From Phycicoccus duodecadis (GTDB lineage Bacteria > Actinomycetota > Actinomycetes > Actinomycetales > Dermatophilaceae): a stretch of DNA of 64,000 nucleotides. The stretch is taken from assembly GCF_002846495.1 (NCBI RefSeq), contig NZ_PJNE01000001.1, positions 744,001 through 808,000 on the forward strand. The letters are read 5' to 3'. Shown here one piece after another: positions 26,747 to 36,198 of this stretch. Each line of letters begins with the position of its first letter. The stretch's first letter is position 1. The position numbers and the translations under genes were made by a program. The notes beneath the pieces are model-generated. The model ran no database searches. It saw only the letters and a program-made list of their open reading frames with translations, and was not told where the DNA came from.

Positions 26747-28920
26747 CCGCGCTCCAGGTAGGCGGCCTGCTCGGCGTCGACACGCGCCTGCACCGCGGCG
26801 GCGAGCAGGGGGTGGCCCGCGAGCTCGGGGTCGGCGTCGACGACGGCGAAGGCGTCCTCGCGGGCGTCCTCGATGACGTCCTCGTGCTCGAGGATGTGCA
26901 GGAACTCCAGCTGGGTGCGGCGGCCGTGCTGGGCGGCGCCCAGGATGTCGCCCTCGCGGCGCTGCGAGAGGTCGAGGCGGGCCAGCTCGAAGCCGTCGGT
27001 GGTGGCGGCCACGGCCGCCAGGCGCACCCGGGCGGGCTCGGCCTCGGTGCCCGTGACCAGCAGGCAGAGGCCGGGGAAGCCGCCGCGCCCGATCCGCCCG
27101 CGCAGCTGGTGCAGCTGCGAGACCCCGAAGCGGTCGGCGTCCATCACGACCATGACGCTGGCGTTGGGCACGTCGACCCCGACCTCGATGACGGTGGTCG
27201 ACACCAGCACGTCGGTCTCGCCCCGCTGGAAGCGTGCCATCACGGCGTCCTTGTCGTCGGGGGCCAGCCGGCCGTGCAGCACCTCGACGGTGAGCCCGGC
27301 CAGCGCCGGCTCGTCGACCAGGGCGGCGTGCACCGCGGTGACGCTCTTCAAGGGGCGCGGCGGGGCCGGCGCCTCCTCGCCCTCGGGGTCGAGGTCGGCG
27401 TCCGGGGCGGCGAGCACCGCGCCCTCGTCGGGCGCGTCGTCGTCGCCGATGCGGGGACACACGACGTACGCCTGCCGCCCGGCGGCGACCTCCTCGGCGA
27501 CCCGCGCCCAGGTCCGCGCCATCCAGCCGGGCCGCTCCTCGGGCACCACGTGGGTGGTGATGGGGGCGCGGCCGGCCGGCAGCTCGCGCAGGGTCGAGGT
27601 CTCGAGGTCGCCGAAGACCGTCATCGCCACCGTGCGCGGGATGGGGGTGGCCGTCATGACCAGGACGTGCGGCGGGGTGGCGCCCTTCCCGCGCAGGGCG
27701 TCACGCTGCTCGACGCCGAAGCGGTGCTGCTCGTCGACCACGACCAGCGCGAGGTCGAGGAACTCGACGTGCTCCTGGAGCAGGGCGTGGGTGCCGACGA
27801 CGATGCCGGCCTCGCCGCTGACGACGTCGAGCAGGGCCTTGCGCCGCTCGGCGGTGGACATCGAGCCGGTCAGCAGCACCACGCGGGTGCCGTGCTCGGC
27901 GCCCCCCAGCATCCCGCCCAGGGCCAGGTCGCCGAGCATCCCGCTCATGGTGCGGTGGTGCTGCGCGGCGAGGACCTCGGTGGGCGCGAGCAGGGCCGCC
28001 TGGCCGCCGCTGTCGACCGCCTGGAGCATCGCCCGCAGCGCCACCACGGTCTTGCCCGAGCCGACCTCCCCCTGGAGCAGCCGGTGCATGGGCACCGCCC
28101 GGCCGAGCTCGTCGGCCACGGTCGAGCCGATCTCGCGCTGGCCGTCGGTGAGGGTGAACGGCAGGCGCTGGTCGAAGGCGGCCAGCAGCCCGTCGGGGCG
28201 GCCGGGGCGCGCCCGGGTGGCCTGGGCCGCCGAGACGCGCCGGCGCTGGGCGAGCGTGGCCTGGAGGACGAACGCCTCCTCGTAGCGCAGCCGCCGCCGG
28301 GCCTCCTCGACCTCGTCGAGGGAGTCGGGGGTGTGGATGCCGCGCAGGGCGTCGATACGCGAGACCAGCCGGCGCCGCTCGCGGACCTCCGGCGGCAGGG
28401 CGTCGGGGACGTCGTCGAGGACGTCGAGGACGCGCCGCACGCTCTCGGTGACGGTCCAGGTGTGCAGCTTGCCGACCCGGCGGTAGATGGGGATGAGGCT
28501 CTTGCGCTCCCCCGCGTCGAAGTCGTCGAGCATCGTGTAGCCGGGGTGGGTGAGCTGGAGGCGCTGGTTGTAGGTGCCCACCGTGCCCGCGAAGATCCCG
28601 CGCGCGCCCGGCACCAGCGCCTTCTCGTGGCCCCACGCCGTGAAGAAGGTGATGCCGATGTCGTGCCGGCCGTCGGTGATGACGACGTTGAGCATCGTGC
28701 CCTTGCGCTTCTGCATCGGGCGGGTCGAGGCGCTCCTGACCTCGGCGACCCCGACGAGGAACTCCCCCGGGGTCACCGCGCCCAGGTCGCTCTCGCGGGT
28801 GCGGTAGCGCCGCGGCCAGAACGCCAGCAGGTCGCCGACGGTGTGGATGTCGCGGTGCTTCGCGAACTCCTTCTCGGCGGCCGCGATGATCGGGCGCAGC
28901 GGGCTGGACTCGGTGGCCAT
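26743..28920 (-). CDS. recG: ATP-dependent DNA helicase RecG
   Basis: A 725-residue helicase that reverses stalled replication forks and processes Holliday junctions. The wedge/OB domain occupies about 1-200, Walker A is GEVGSGKTVVALRAM, the DEXH box is VVDEQHRFGVEQRD, and the C-terminal helicase domain has STTVIEVGVDVPNAS and QLRGRIGRGG. An acidic insert of about 35 residues (around DDDAPDEGAVLAAPDADLD) sits between the helicase domains. It shares one base with the DAK2 gene stop. Confidence 0.98.
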   Translation of the reverse strand: MATESSPLRPIIAAAEKEFAKHRDIHTVGDLLAFWPRRYRTRESDLGAVTPGEFLVGVAEVRSASTRPMQKRKGTMLNVVITDGRHDIGITFFTAWGHEKALVPGARGIFAGTVGTYNQRLQLTHPGYTMLDDFDAGERKSLIPIYRRVGKLHTWTVTESVRRVLDVLDDVPDALPPEVRERRRLVSRIDALRGIHTPDSLDEVEEARRRLRYEEAFVLQATLAQRRRVSAAQATRARPGRPDGLLAAFDQRLPFTLTDGQREIGSTVADELGRAVPMHRLLQGEVGSGKTVVALRAMLQAVDSGGQAALLAPTEVLAAQHHRTMSGMLGDLALGGMLGGAEHGTRVVLLTGSMSTAERRKALLDVVSGEAGIVVGTHALLQEHVEFLDLALVVVDEQHRFGVEQRDALRGKGATPPHVLVMTATPIPRTVAMTVFGDLETSTLRELPAGRAPITTHVVPEERPGWMARTWARVAEEVAAGRQAYVVCPRIGDDDAPDEGAVLAAPDADLDPEGEEAPAPPRPLKSVTAVHAALVDEPALAGLTVEVLHGRLAPDDKDAVMARFQRGETDVLVSTTVIEVGVDVPNASVMVVMDADRFGVSQLHQLRGRIGRGGFPGLCLLVTGTEAEPARVRLAAVAATTDGFELARLDLSQRREGDILGAAQHGRRTQLEFLHILEHEDVIEDAREDAFAVVDADPELAGHPLLAAAVQARVDAEQAAYLERG

Positions 28921-30593
28921 CACTCGACCCCGAGCAGCAGGGGGTAGACGGGCTGGCCGCCGTCGATGACCACGACCTCGACCTCGGGTCGCTCCCGGCC
29001 GAGCCGCGCGGCCACGCGGTCGGCCAGCGCGGTGTCGGCACCCGCGCCGACGACGAGGGTGACGAGCTCGCCGCCGGCTGAGAGCATCCGGTCGAGGACG
29101 TCGTGCGCGGCGACCCCGAGGTCGTCGGCGAGGAGGGCGACGTCGCCGTCGACGATCCCGAGCACGTCGCCCGGCCGACACACCCCGGCCCAGGTGAGCG
29201 CCTCCTTGGTGGCGACGGTGACGGCCCCGTGGCGGGTGGCGACCGCGGCCCCCGTCATGGCCACGACGTTGGCGTGCACGGAACGGTCGGGGTCGAGGAC
29301 GGCGAGAGCGGCCAGCGCCTGCACCGTGGTGCGGGCGGGCACGACGTGGAGCTCCAGGCCCTCCCCGGCGGCCGCGCGGGCCGCGATCTCGGCGGTCATC
29401 AGCCCGTCGGCGTCGGCCGGGAGCAGGACCACGGACGTGGCGCCGGTGCGGCGGGCGGCGTCGACCAGCTGGGTGGCCGAGGGGCGGCGGCCGGGGCCGA
29501 AGGGCACCGCCACCGCGCCGGCGGCCTCGAGCACCGCGGCGACGCCCGGGCCGGCGGCGCCGGCCACGACACCCAGCGGCAGGACCTGGTCGCGCGCGGC
29601 CGGCTGCGAGACCAGATGGGTGATGCGCACCCGCTCGGGGCGGCCGGCCAGGATGCCCGCCTCGACCGCGGCGCCGGCGTCGTCGACATGGACGTGCACG
29701 TTCCAGAGGTCCGGGCCGCCGACGACCAGCAGCGAGTCGCCCAGCCGGTCGAGGGTGGCCGTGAGGGTGGCGACGGAGTCGGCGGTCGCGCCGGTGAGCA
29801 GGTACATCACCTCGAACGCCGGGCCGTCGTGGCCGGCGCCCCGGTCCCGGGCGTCATCCGCCGCCGGAGGGGGCGCGTCCACGTCGGCGCGCCACTCGGC
29901 GCGCCGGTGGAGCGGGGCCGCGCTGAGCAGGCCGTCGTCGGTGGCGGTCCAGGCGCCGGTGACCACGCGGTGCAGCGACTCGAGCAGCAGCACGCAGCCG
30001 GCTCCCCCGGCGTCGACGACCCCCGCTCGGGCCAGGGCGGGGAGCTGCTCGGGCGTGGCGGCCAGCGCCTCCTGGGCCGCGGCCACGGCGGCGCCCGAGA
30101 CGTCGGCGAGCGTCCCGTCGGCGTCGGCAGCGGCCCGGGCGCCGCCGGCGGCCGCGTCGGCGACCGTGAGGATGGTGCCCTCCTGCGGGTGCGCCACGCT
30201 GGCGCGGGCCTTGGCGGCGCCGCGCTCGAGGCACGCGGCCAGCATCCGCGCGTCGACCTCGGTGGCCTGCCGTTCGGTGACGACGTCGCACAGGCCGCCG
30301 ACGACCTGGCTCAGGATGACGCCGGAGTTGCCCCGGGCGGCCATCAGCACCGCCCGCCGCATCGCCGTGCACTCGCGCACCAGGTCGGCGGTGCCGAGCT
30401 CGCCGTCGGCGCGCAGCGCGGCGGTGGCGTCCTCGATGGCGCCGTCGAGGGTCAGGTACAGGTTGGTGCCGGTGTCGCCGTCGGGCACCGGGAAGACGTT
30501 GAGCTCGTCGATCTCGGCGCGGCGGGCCGCGAGGGCCGCCCGGGTGAGGAGGGCCCAGTGCCGGGCGTCGTCGGCGGTGAACACGTCGGGCAC
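28920..30593 (-). CDS. DAK2 (DhaL)-domain protein, fatty-acid kinase FakA-like
   Basis: A 557-residue protein. The N-terminal DhaL domain has [18 protein letters not shown] (Asp ligands for Mg-ATP) and [13 protein letters not shown]. The C-terminal part resembles the DegV-like domain of YloV/FakA. In Firmicutes FakA with FakB phosphorylates fatty acids; that role is inferred here. It heads the DAK2-recG-rsmD operon. The GTG at 30593 lies six bases after TACTGT (30600-30605), excluding the 31 upstream codons. Confidence 0.92.
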   Translation of the reverse strand: MPDVFTADDARHWALLTRAALAARRAEIDELNVFPVPDGDTGTNLYLTLDGAIEDATAALRADGELGTADLVRECTAMRRAVLMAARGNSGVILSQVVGGLCDVVTERQATEVDARMLAACLERGAAKARASVAHPQEGTILTVADAAAGGARAAADADGTLADVSGAAVAAAQEALAATPEQLPALARAGVVDAGGAGCVLLLESLHRVVTGAWTATDDGLLSAAPLHRRAEWRADVDAPPPAADDARDRGAGHDGPAFEVMYLLTGATADSVATLTATLDRLGDSLLVVGGPDLWNVHVHVDDAGAAVEAGILAGRPERVRITHLVSQPAARDQVLPLGVVAGAAGPGVAAVLEAAGAVAVPFGPGRRPSATQLVDAARRTGATSVVLLPADADGLMTAEIAARAAAGEGLELHVVPARTTVQALAALAVLDPDRSVHANVVAMTGAAVATRHGAVTVATKEALTWAGVCRPGDVLGIVDGDVALLADDLGVAAHDVLDRMLSAGGELVTLVVGAGADTALADRVAARLGRERPEVEVVVIDGGQPVYPLLLGVE

Positions 30594-30599
30594 GGGCTT

Positions 30600-30605
30600 A
30601 CAGTA
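30600..30605 (-). promoter_or_regulatory. -10 box of the DAK2 gene
   Basis: TACTGT followed by AAGCCC and the GTG start, consistent with a leaderless transcript. Confidence 0.5.
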
Positions 30606-30739
30606 ACGGTCGGTGCCGTCACCACCGTGGCGCCGTTTTGGTCGCCCGGGTGGGGCTCGGCTACGCTTGTCCGGTTGCGCGTGCACCGTCGTGCACCGCC
30701 CCCATGACCACTCATCACGTTACTTCTCAGGAGATCCCC

Positions 30740-30934
30740 GTGGCTGCCAACTGCGACGTCTGCGGCAAGGGCCCCTCGTTCGGGCACAACATCTCGCACT
30801 CGCACCGCCGCACCAAGCGCCGCTGGAACCCCAACATCCAGCGCGTCAAGGCCCTCGTCGGCGACGCCGGCGTCACCCCCAAGCGGCTCAACGTGTGCAC
30901 CTCCTGCCTCAAGGCCGGCAAGGTCAAGCGCTGA
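30740..30934 (+). CDS. rpmB: 50S ribosomal protein L28
   Basis: A 64-residue ribosomal protein: [20 protein letters not shown], then RRWNPNIQ and [10 protein letters not shown], with two Cys pairs (zinc form). GTG start with CAGGAG seven bases upstream. It is divergent from the DAK2 gene, as in many actinobacteria. Confidence 0.98.
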   Translation: MAANCDVCGKGPSFGHNISHSHRRTKRRWNPNIQRVKALVGDAGVTPKRLNVCTSCLKAGKVKR

Positions 30935-30952
30935 CCCACTGACGCACCGGTG

Positions 30953-30982
30953 ACGGGCGGCTCCCCTCGGGGGGCCGCCCGT
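30953..30982 (+). terminator. terminator of rpmB
   Basis: Arms ACGGGCGGCTCC (30953-30964) and GGGGCCGCCCGT (30971-30982) pair with one mismatch over a six-base loop. It sits between the convergent rpmB and thiL ends and may serve both. Confidence 0.7.
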
Positions 30983-31028
30983 TCCGCTGTCCCCGGGCGG
31001 GTCGGGAGCCCGACCTGGGAGGGCGGGC

Positions 31029-32060
31029 TCAGGAGGGGGCGAAGTGGTCCCAGCCCCGCACGTCCGGCACCTCGCCGTCGACCCGCACCACCGGGCCGGC
31101 GGCACCCACGGGCTCGACCACCCCGATGGCGTGCCACGGCTCCCCCGGGATCCCCGCCACGTCGGTGCCCGCCGGGAAGCAGCCCACCAGCGAGTGCTCC
31201 TCGCCGCCGGCCAGCACCTGGCGCAGGGCCTCGTCGGGGCCGAGGCAGTCGCTGAGCGGGCCGTCGGCGTAGCGGGCCCGCAGCACGGCGCCGTCGAGCT
31301 CGATGGCGACCCCGCTGGCCCGGGCCACCCGGCCGAGGTCCGTGACGAGCCCGTCCGAGACGTCGACCAGGGCGGTGGCCCCGGCGTCGGCCGCCACGGG
31401 GCCGGCCTCCCACGGCGGTCGTGGGGCCCGGTGAGCGGCCATCAGCGACGCCGCCTCCGCGGTGCGGGCGGCGGCGTCGGCCCCGGGGTCGACCGGCCGC
31501 TCCCCCGCCAGGTAGAGCGCCAGCCCGCCGCCGGAGCGGCCCAGCGAGCCGCAGACGGCCACCACGTCGCCCGGGCGCGCCCCCGAGCGCAGCACGGGGG
31601 CGCGGCCGCCGAGGTCGCCGAGCGCGGTCACCGTCACGACGAGCACGCCCTCGGGGGCCGACGACAGGTCGCCGCCCACCACGCTCGCCCCGGCCTCCCC
31701 CGCCACCTGCGCGATGCCGCGGGCGAGGTCGACCGCCCACTCGACGGCGACGGCCGGGCCGGCCACCAGCGAGACCAGCAGGGCGGTCGGACGGGCGCCC
31801 ATGGCGGCGACGTCGGCCACGTTCTGCGCGGCGACCTTGACGCCGACGTCGTGCCCGCTGGACCAGTCGTCGCGCCAGTCGCGGCCCCGCACCATCCCGT
31901 CGGTCGTCGCCACCACCGTGCCCCCCGGGGCCCCCACCACGGCGGCGTCGTCGCCGGGGCCCACCGGCACCTCGCGCGGGTCGCGGGCGGTGGCGGCGTA
32001 CACGGGGAAGATCCGTGCGAGCAGCGCGGACTCGTCGAGGTCGCGCAGGCGCTCGGTCAT
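31029..32060 (-). CDS. thiL: thiamine-monophosphate kinase
   Basis: A 343-residue kinase making thiamine diphosphate, of the PurM/ThiL fold. VPVGPGDDAAVV, TTDGMVRGRDW and VKVAAQNVADVAAMGA are the N-terminal Mg/ATP blocks, and ALVDVSDGLVTDLG the second nucleotide site. ATG start with GGAGGGAGGGG close upstream. Confidence 0.96.
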   Translation of the reverse strand: MTERLRDLDESALLARIFPVYAATARDPREVPVGPGDDAAVVGAPGGTVVATTDGMVRGRDWRDDWSSGHDVGVKVAAQNVADVAAMGARPTALLVSLVAGPAVAVEWAVDLARGIAQVAGEAGASVVGGDLSSAPEGVLVVTVTALGDLGGRAPVLRSGARPGDVVAVCGSLGRSGGGLALYLAGERPVDPGADAAARTAEAASLMAAHRAPRPPWEAGPVAADAGATALVDVSDGLVTDLGRVARASGVAIELDGAVLRARYADGPLSDCLGPDEALRQVLAGGEEHSLVGCFPAGTDVAGIPGEPWHAIGVVEPVGAAGPVVRVDGEVPDVRGWDHFAPS

Positions 32061-32183
32061 CGACCCCTCCCTCCGGTGACGTGGGGTGCACCGGCACGGT
32101 AGCGTCTGAGGCCACCCCGTCCCTCGTGGCGGGTCCGGTCGGGGTCGCTCAGGCCCCGCGACACGACGGCAAAGGTGGAATCA

Positions 32184-32417
32184 GTGGTACAGGCCTACAT
32201 CCTGGTCCAGACCGACGTCGGCAAGGCCGCCTCGGTCGCTTCGACGATCGCGCAGATCGAGGGCGTCGTCCTCGCCGAGGACGTCACCGGCCCCTACGAC
32301 GTCATCGCCCGGGTCGAGGCCTCGTCGGTCGACGACCTCGGCAAGCTCGTCATCTCCAAGATCCAGGACACCGACGGCATCACCCGCACCCTCACGTGCA
32401 CGGTGGTCCACGTCTGA
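32184..32417 (+). CDS. stand-alone Lrp/AsnC ligand-binding (RAM) domain protein
   Basis: A 77-residue protein consisting only of the RAM effector-binding domain of Lrp/AsnC regulators (VQAYILVQTDVGKAASVA ... GPYDVIARVEA ... TRTLTCTVVH). No DNA-binding domain is present, so it probably binds an amino acid or partners another protein. The GTG at 32184 is chosen because AGGTGG lies just upstream; a GTG three codons earlier overlaps that site. Confidence 0.92.
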   Translation: MVQAYILVQTDVGKAASVASTIAQIEGVVLAEDVTGPYDVIARVEASSVDDLGKLVISKIQDTDGITRTLTCTVVHV

Positions 32418-32860
32418 CCCCCCGGTCCGCCCGCACGGCGGCAGCGCTCGGCGCTGCCGCCGTCGTGCTGTCCGGATGCTCCTCCGCCGTCGAGGTCTCG
32501 GTGCCGGGCGGGGCCGGCGCGCCGGCCTGCCGGGCCGCCGCGTGGCCGGCGACGGTCTCGGGCCAGGAGCGCCGCGACACCTCCCCCGCGAGCCCGGCCG
32601 TCGCCGCCTGGGGCGACCCCGCCCTGGTCGCGCGCTGTGGCGTCGCGGCCATCGGCCCCACCGACGTCGAGTGCGTCGACGTCGACGGCCAGGGCTGGAT
32701 CCCCACCCCGCTCTCGGACGGCACCCGGCTGGTCTCGTTCGGCACCGACCCGGCGGTCGAGGTGCTCGTCCCGAGCTCCTACGGCCCGGCGCCGCTGCTG
32801 CTGCCGGCCTTCACCGAGGTCGCGGCCTCGCTGCCGCGCAACGGGCTCGTCTGCCGCTGA
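32396..32860 (+). CDS. DUF3515 family lipoprotein
   Basis: About 154 residues if read from the GTG at 32396, which overlaps the RAM gene by 22 bases. The N-terminus RTAAALGAAAVVLSGCSS is a lipoprotein signal with lipobox LSGC. The body has conserved-looking blocks CRAAAWPATVSGQERR and AAWGDPALVARCGV typical of DUF3515. Function unknown; predicted to sit on the outer face of the membrane. The start is the weakest point: no other ATG or GTG is in frame close to the signal. Confidence 0.8.
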   Translation: MHGGPRLTPRSARTAAALGAAAVVLSGCSSAVEVSVPGGAGAPACRAAAWPATVSGQERRDTSPASPAVAAWGDPALVARCGVAAIGPTDVECVDVDGQGWIPTPLSDGTRLVSFGTDPAVEVLVPSSYGPAPLLLPAFTEVAASLPRNGLVCR

Positions 32861-32883
32861 GGCCGTCCCGCCCCCGGGCGCCG

Positions 32884-34008
32884 TCAGCGCAGCCCGACGC
32901 GGCGCTCCAGCGCCAGTGCCACCAGGTCGTCGATGAGCTCGGGGTAGGGCAGGCCGGTGGCGGCCCACATCCGGGGGAACATCGAGCTCGGCGTGAAGCC
33001 GGGCATGGTGTTGACCTCGTTGACCAGCACCTCGCCGGTGTCGGTGAGGAAGAAGTCGACGCGCGCCAGCCCCTCGCAGCCGGCGGCCTCGAAGGCGGTG
33101 ACCGCCATGGCCCGGATGCGCTCCGCGGTGGCGCTCGGCACGTCGGCGGGGGCGGTGAGGCGCACGTCGTCGCCGGCCAGGTACTTGGCTTCGAAGTCGT
33201 AGAAGTCGTGGCCCGAGACCACCACGCACTCGCCGAGCTCGCTGGCCCGCGGGGCGTCGGTGCCGTGGCCCTCGAGCACGCCGCACTCGATCTCGCGCCC
33301 GGTGATGCCCTGCTCGACGACGACCTTGGGGTCGTGCTCGCGGGCGGCCTCGACGGCGGCCTCGAGGTGCTCCATCGACGTGACCCGGGTGATGCCCATG
33401 CTCGACCCCGCGCGCGCCGGCTTGACGAAGACCGGGAAGGTCAGCGCGCCGACGGCGTCCAGGGCGGCCGCGGGGTCGCGCCGCCACTCGCGGTCGGTGA
33501 TGACGACGTAGGGCCCCACCGGCAGCCCGGCCGCGGCCAGGACGACCTTCATCATCGCCTTGTCCATCATCACGGCCGAGGCGGTGACACCGGAGCCGAC
33601 GTAGCGCACGTCCGCCAGGTCGAGCAGGCCCTGGATGGTGCCGTCCTCGCCGAACGGGCCGTGCAGCAGCGGGAAGACGACGTCCACCTCGCCGAGCGTG
33701 CGCGGCGGCTCGCCCGGCTCGTGGACGACGAGGGTGCGGTCCGCGGCGCTGGTGGGCACGATGACGCTGGCCGAGCCGCCGTCGACCTCGGGCTCGTGGC
33801 CGGGGGCCAGGCGCAGCGGCTCGGGGTCGTCGGGCGCGAGCACCCAGTGCCCGTCCTTGGCGATCCCCACCGGGATCACCTCGTAACGGTCGCGGTCGAG
33901 GGCCTCGAGGACGCTGGCCGCGGTGGCGCAGGACACGGCGTGCTCGGAGGATCGGCCGCCGAAGACGAGGGCCACCCGGATGGGGTCGGAGCTGGAGCGG
34001 TCGGTCAT
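32884..34008 (-). CDS. ddl: D-alanine--D-alanine ligase
   Basis: A 374-residue ATP-grasp ligase making D-Ala-D-Ala for peptidoglycan. VALVFGGRSSEHAVSC, FPLLHGPFGEDGTIQG and the C-terminal VNEVNTMPGFTPSSMFP are the family blocks. The ATG lies eight bases after TAGAGT on the minus strand. Confidence 0.98.
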   Translation of the reverse strand: MTDRSSSDPIRVALVFGGRSSEHAVSCATAASVLEALDRDRYEVIPVGIAKDGHWVLAPDDPEPLRLAPGHEPEVDGGSASVIVPTSAADRTLVVHEPGEPPRTLGEVDVVFPLLHGPFGEDGTIQGLLDLADVRYVGSGVTASAVMMDKAMMKVVLAAAGLPVGPYVVITDREWRRDPAAALDAVGALTFPVFVKPARAGSSMGITRVTSMEHLEAAVEAAREHDPKVVVEQGITGREIECGVLEGHGTDAPRASELGECVVVSGHDFYDFEAKYLAGDDVRLTAPADVPSATAERIRAMAVTAFEAAGCEGLARVDFFLTDTGEVLVNEVNTMPGFTPSSMFPRMWAATGLPYPELIDDLVALALERRVGLR

Positions 34009-34016
34009 CGCACGCG

Positions 34017-34036
34017 ACTCTAGCCGCCCCTAGGGT
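34017..34036. promoter_or_regulatory. back-to-back -10 boxes of ddl and the PLP-enzyme gene
   Basis: TAGAGT (minus, 34017-34022) and TAGGGT (plus, 34031-34036) each lie exactly eight bases before their start codons, within a 36-base intergenic gap. Confidence 0.45.
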
Positions 34037-34044
34037 GGGGTCTC

Positions 34045-35178
34045 GTGACCGACGAGCCGACCACCGAGACCACCGACCGACAGACGCCGCGCGACGTCGG
34101 CGGCCTGGCCCCCGCGACGCGCATCGTGGCGCTGGGGCGTGAGAACCCCGCTCCCGGAGCCCAGGTGGGCGCCCCGCTCGTCCTCACCTCCACCTTCCAC
34201 GCCGACGGCCCGGTCAACTACGCCCGCGGGGGCAACCCCACGTGGTCGGCCTTCGAGGAGGCCCTCGGCTCGCTCGAGGGCGGTGACGCCCTCGTCCTGG
34301 CGTCCGGGATGGCCGCGGTCACCGCTGCCCTCTCGCTGCTGCCGCACGGCGGCACCGTCGTCGTCCCCGACGCCGCCTACAACGGCGTGATGGCCACCGT
34401 GGGCGACCTCGAGGCCGCCGGGGCCGCCACCGTGCGCCGGGTCGACGTCACCGACACCGCCGCCGTGGTCGCGGCCCTGCCCGGAGCCGACCTGCTGTGG
34501 CTCGAGTCGCCCACCAACCCGCTGCTCGAGGTGGCCGACCTGCCGGCGCTGGCGGCCGCGGCCCGCGAGCGCGGCGTGCTCACCGTGGTCGACAACACCT
34601 TCGCCACGCCGCTGCTGCAGCGGCCGCTCGAGGCCGGCGTCGACGTCGTGGTGCACTCGGCCACCAAGTACCTCTCGGGCCACAGCGACGTCCTGCTCGG
34701 TGCGGTGGTCACCGCCGGCGACGAGCGCGGCCGGTCCCTGCACGAGCAGCTGCGCCGGCACCGCCAGCTCGGCGGCGGGATCGCCGGGCCGATGGAGACC
34801 TGGCTGGCCCTGCGCGGCCTGCGCACGCTGCACCTGCGTCTCGAGCGCGCGTGCGCCAGCGCTGCCGACCTCGCCGGGCGCCTCGCCGGGCACCACGCCG
34901 TCACCCGGGTGCGCTACCCCGGGTTCGGCGCCATCGTCAGCATCGAGGTCACCGGCGGCGCGGCCGGGGCCGAGGGGGTGGCGGCGAGCACGCGGGTCTG
35001 GGTGCACGCCACCAGCCTGGGCGGGGTGGAGTCGCTGCTCGAGCGTCGGCGCCGCCAGCCCAACGAGCCCGAGAAGGTGCCCGAGGAGCTGCTCCGGCTC
35101 TCGGTCGGCATCGAGGACGTGGACGACCTGTGGCGCGACCTCTCGGCCGCCCTCGACCGGCTGGGCGACGACGCCTGA
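34045..35178 (+). CDS. Cys/Met metabolism PLP-dependent enzyme (cystathionine gamma-lyase/synthase family)
   Basis: A 377-residue PLP enzyme of the trans-sulfuration family. [40 protein letters not shown] and the PLP-lysine motif [11 protein letters not shown] are clear, as is the C-terminal SLGGVESL. It acts on cystathionine, homocysteine or O-acyl-homoserine; lyase and synthase cannot be told apart from sequence alone. Actinobacterial proteins of this subgroup are often labelled cystathionine gamma-lyase. Confidence 0.9.
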   Translation: MTDEPTTETTDRQTPRDVGGLAPATRIVALGRENPAPGAQVGAPLVLTSTFHADGPVNYARGGNPTWSAFEEALGSLEGGDALVLASGMAAVTAALSLLPHGGTVVVPDAAYNGVMATVGDLEAAGAATVRRVDVTDTAAVVAALPGADLLWLESPTNPLLEVADLPALAAAARERGVLTVVDNTFATPLLQRPLEAGVDVVVHSATKYLSGHSDVLLGAVVTAGDERGRSLHEQLRRHRQLGGGIAGPMETWLALRGLRTLHLRLERACASAADLAGRLAGHHAVTRVRYPGFGAIVSIEVTGGAAGAEGVAASTRVWVHATSLGGVESLLERRRRQPNEPEKVPEELLRLSVGIEDVDDLWRDLSAALDRLGDDA

Positions 35179-35199
35179 CGCCGGCAGCCCGGCCCCGGC

Positions 35200-36198
35200 T
35201 CAGCCCGTCTCGGCCTTGCGGGGGCGCGACAGCAGCGCGGCGGTGACCTCCTGGGCGGTGGCTCCGTGCCGGATCATCGAGTCGACCTGCTCGACGATCG
35301 GCACGTCGACGCCGTGGGCCCGGGCGAGCTCGAGGATGGACGTGCACGACTTCATGCCCTCGGCGGTCTGCCGGGTGAGGGCCACGACCTCGTCGACGGC
35401 CATCCCCTGCCCGAGGCGGACGCCGAAGGAGTGGTTGCGCGACAGCGGCGACATGCAGGTGGCGATGAGGTCGCCGACCCCGGCCAGGCCGGCGAAGGTG
35501 ACGGCCTCACCGCCGAGGGCCGTGCCCAGCCGCATGGTCTCGGCCAGCCCCCGGGTGATGATCGAGGCCTTGGAGTTGTCGCCCATCCCGAGGCCCTCGG
35601 CCATCCCGACCGCCAGCGCGATGACGTTCTTGACCGCCCCCGCGATCTCGGTGCCGACGACGTCGGAGGCGGTGTACGGCCGGAAGTAGGGGGCCGCACA
35701 CGCCGCCGCGACCCGCTCGGCCATGGCTGCGCTGCGGGACGCGACCACCGAGGCCGCGGGCTGCTTGGCGGCGATCTCACGGGCCAGGTTGGGCCCCGAC
35801 ACCACCACGACGCGCTCGTCCTCGACCCCGGCGACCTCGGCGATGACCTCCGACATCCGCTGGGTCGTGCCGAGCTCGACGCCCTTCATGAGCGAGACCA
35901 CCGCGGCGTCGCGCGGCAGCACCGAGCCCCACCGGGTGAGGTTGTCGCGCAGCGTCTGCGACGGCACGGCCAGCACCACGACGTCGGCGCCCTCGGCGGC
36001 CTCGGCCGGGTCGGTGGTGGCGCGCACGGTGGGCGGCAGCCGCAGCTCGGGCAGGTAGTCCTCGTTGACGCCGGCGTTGACCTGCGCCACGACCTCGGCG
36101 CGGCGGCCCCACATCGTCACCGGGGTGCCGGCATCCGCCAGGACCGCCGCGAAGGCCGTGCCCCAGCTGCCGGTGCCGTAGACCGCGGCGCGGCTCAC
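35200..36198 (-). CDS. gpsA: glycerol-3-phosphate dehydrogenase [NAD(P)+]
   Basis: A 332-residue enzyme supplying sn-glycerol-3-phosphate for phospholipids. The Rossmann motif VYGTGSWGTAFA is at the N-terminus, with the active-site block EIAGAVKNVIALAVGMAEGLG and AGVGDLIATCMSPLSRNH. The GTG overlaps the plsC stop (GTGA). With plsC it forms a two-gene phospholipid operon. Confidence 0.98.
   Translation of the reverse strand: MSRAAVYGTGSWGTAFAAVLADAGTPVTMWGRRAEVVAQVNAGVNEDYLPELRLPPTVRATTDPAEAAEGADVVVLAVPSQTLRDNLTRWGSVLPRDAAVVSLMKGVELGTTQRMSEVIAEVAGVEDERVVVVSGPNLAREIAAKQPAASVVASRSAAMAERVAAACAAPYFRPYTASDVVGTEIAGAVKNVIALAVGMAEGLGMGDNSKASIITRGLAETMRLGTALGGEAVTFAGLAGVGDLIATCMSPLSRNHSFGVRLGQGMAVDEVVALTRQTAEGMKSCTSILELARAHGVDVPIVEQVDSMIRHGATAQEVTAALLSRPRKAETG

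Noticed and set aside
32015..32395. Long N-terminal extension of the DUF3515 lipoprotein frame.
   Set aside because: It runs antisense to the thiL start and overlaps the RAM gene; the lipoprotein signal marks the true N-terminus near 32396.
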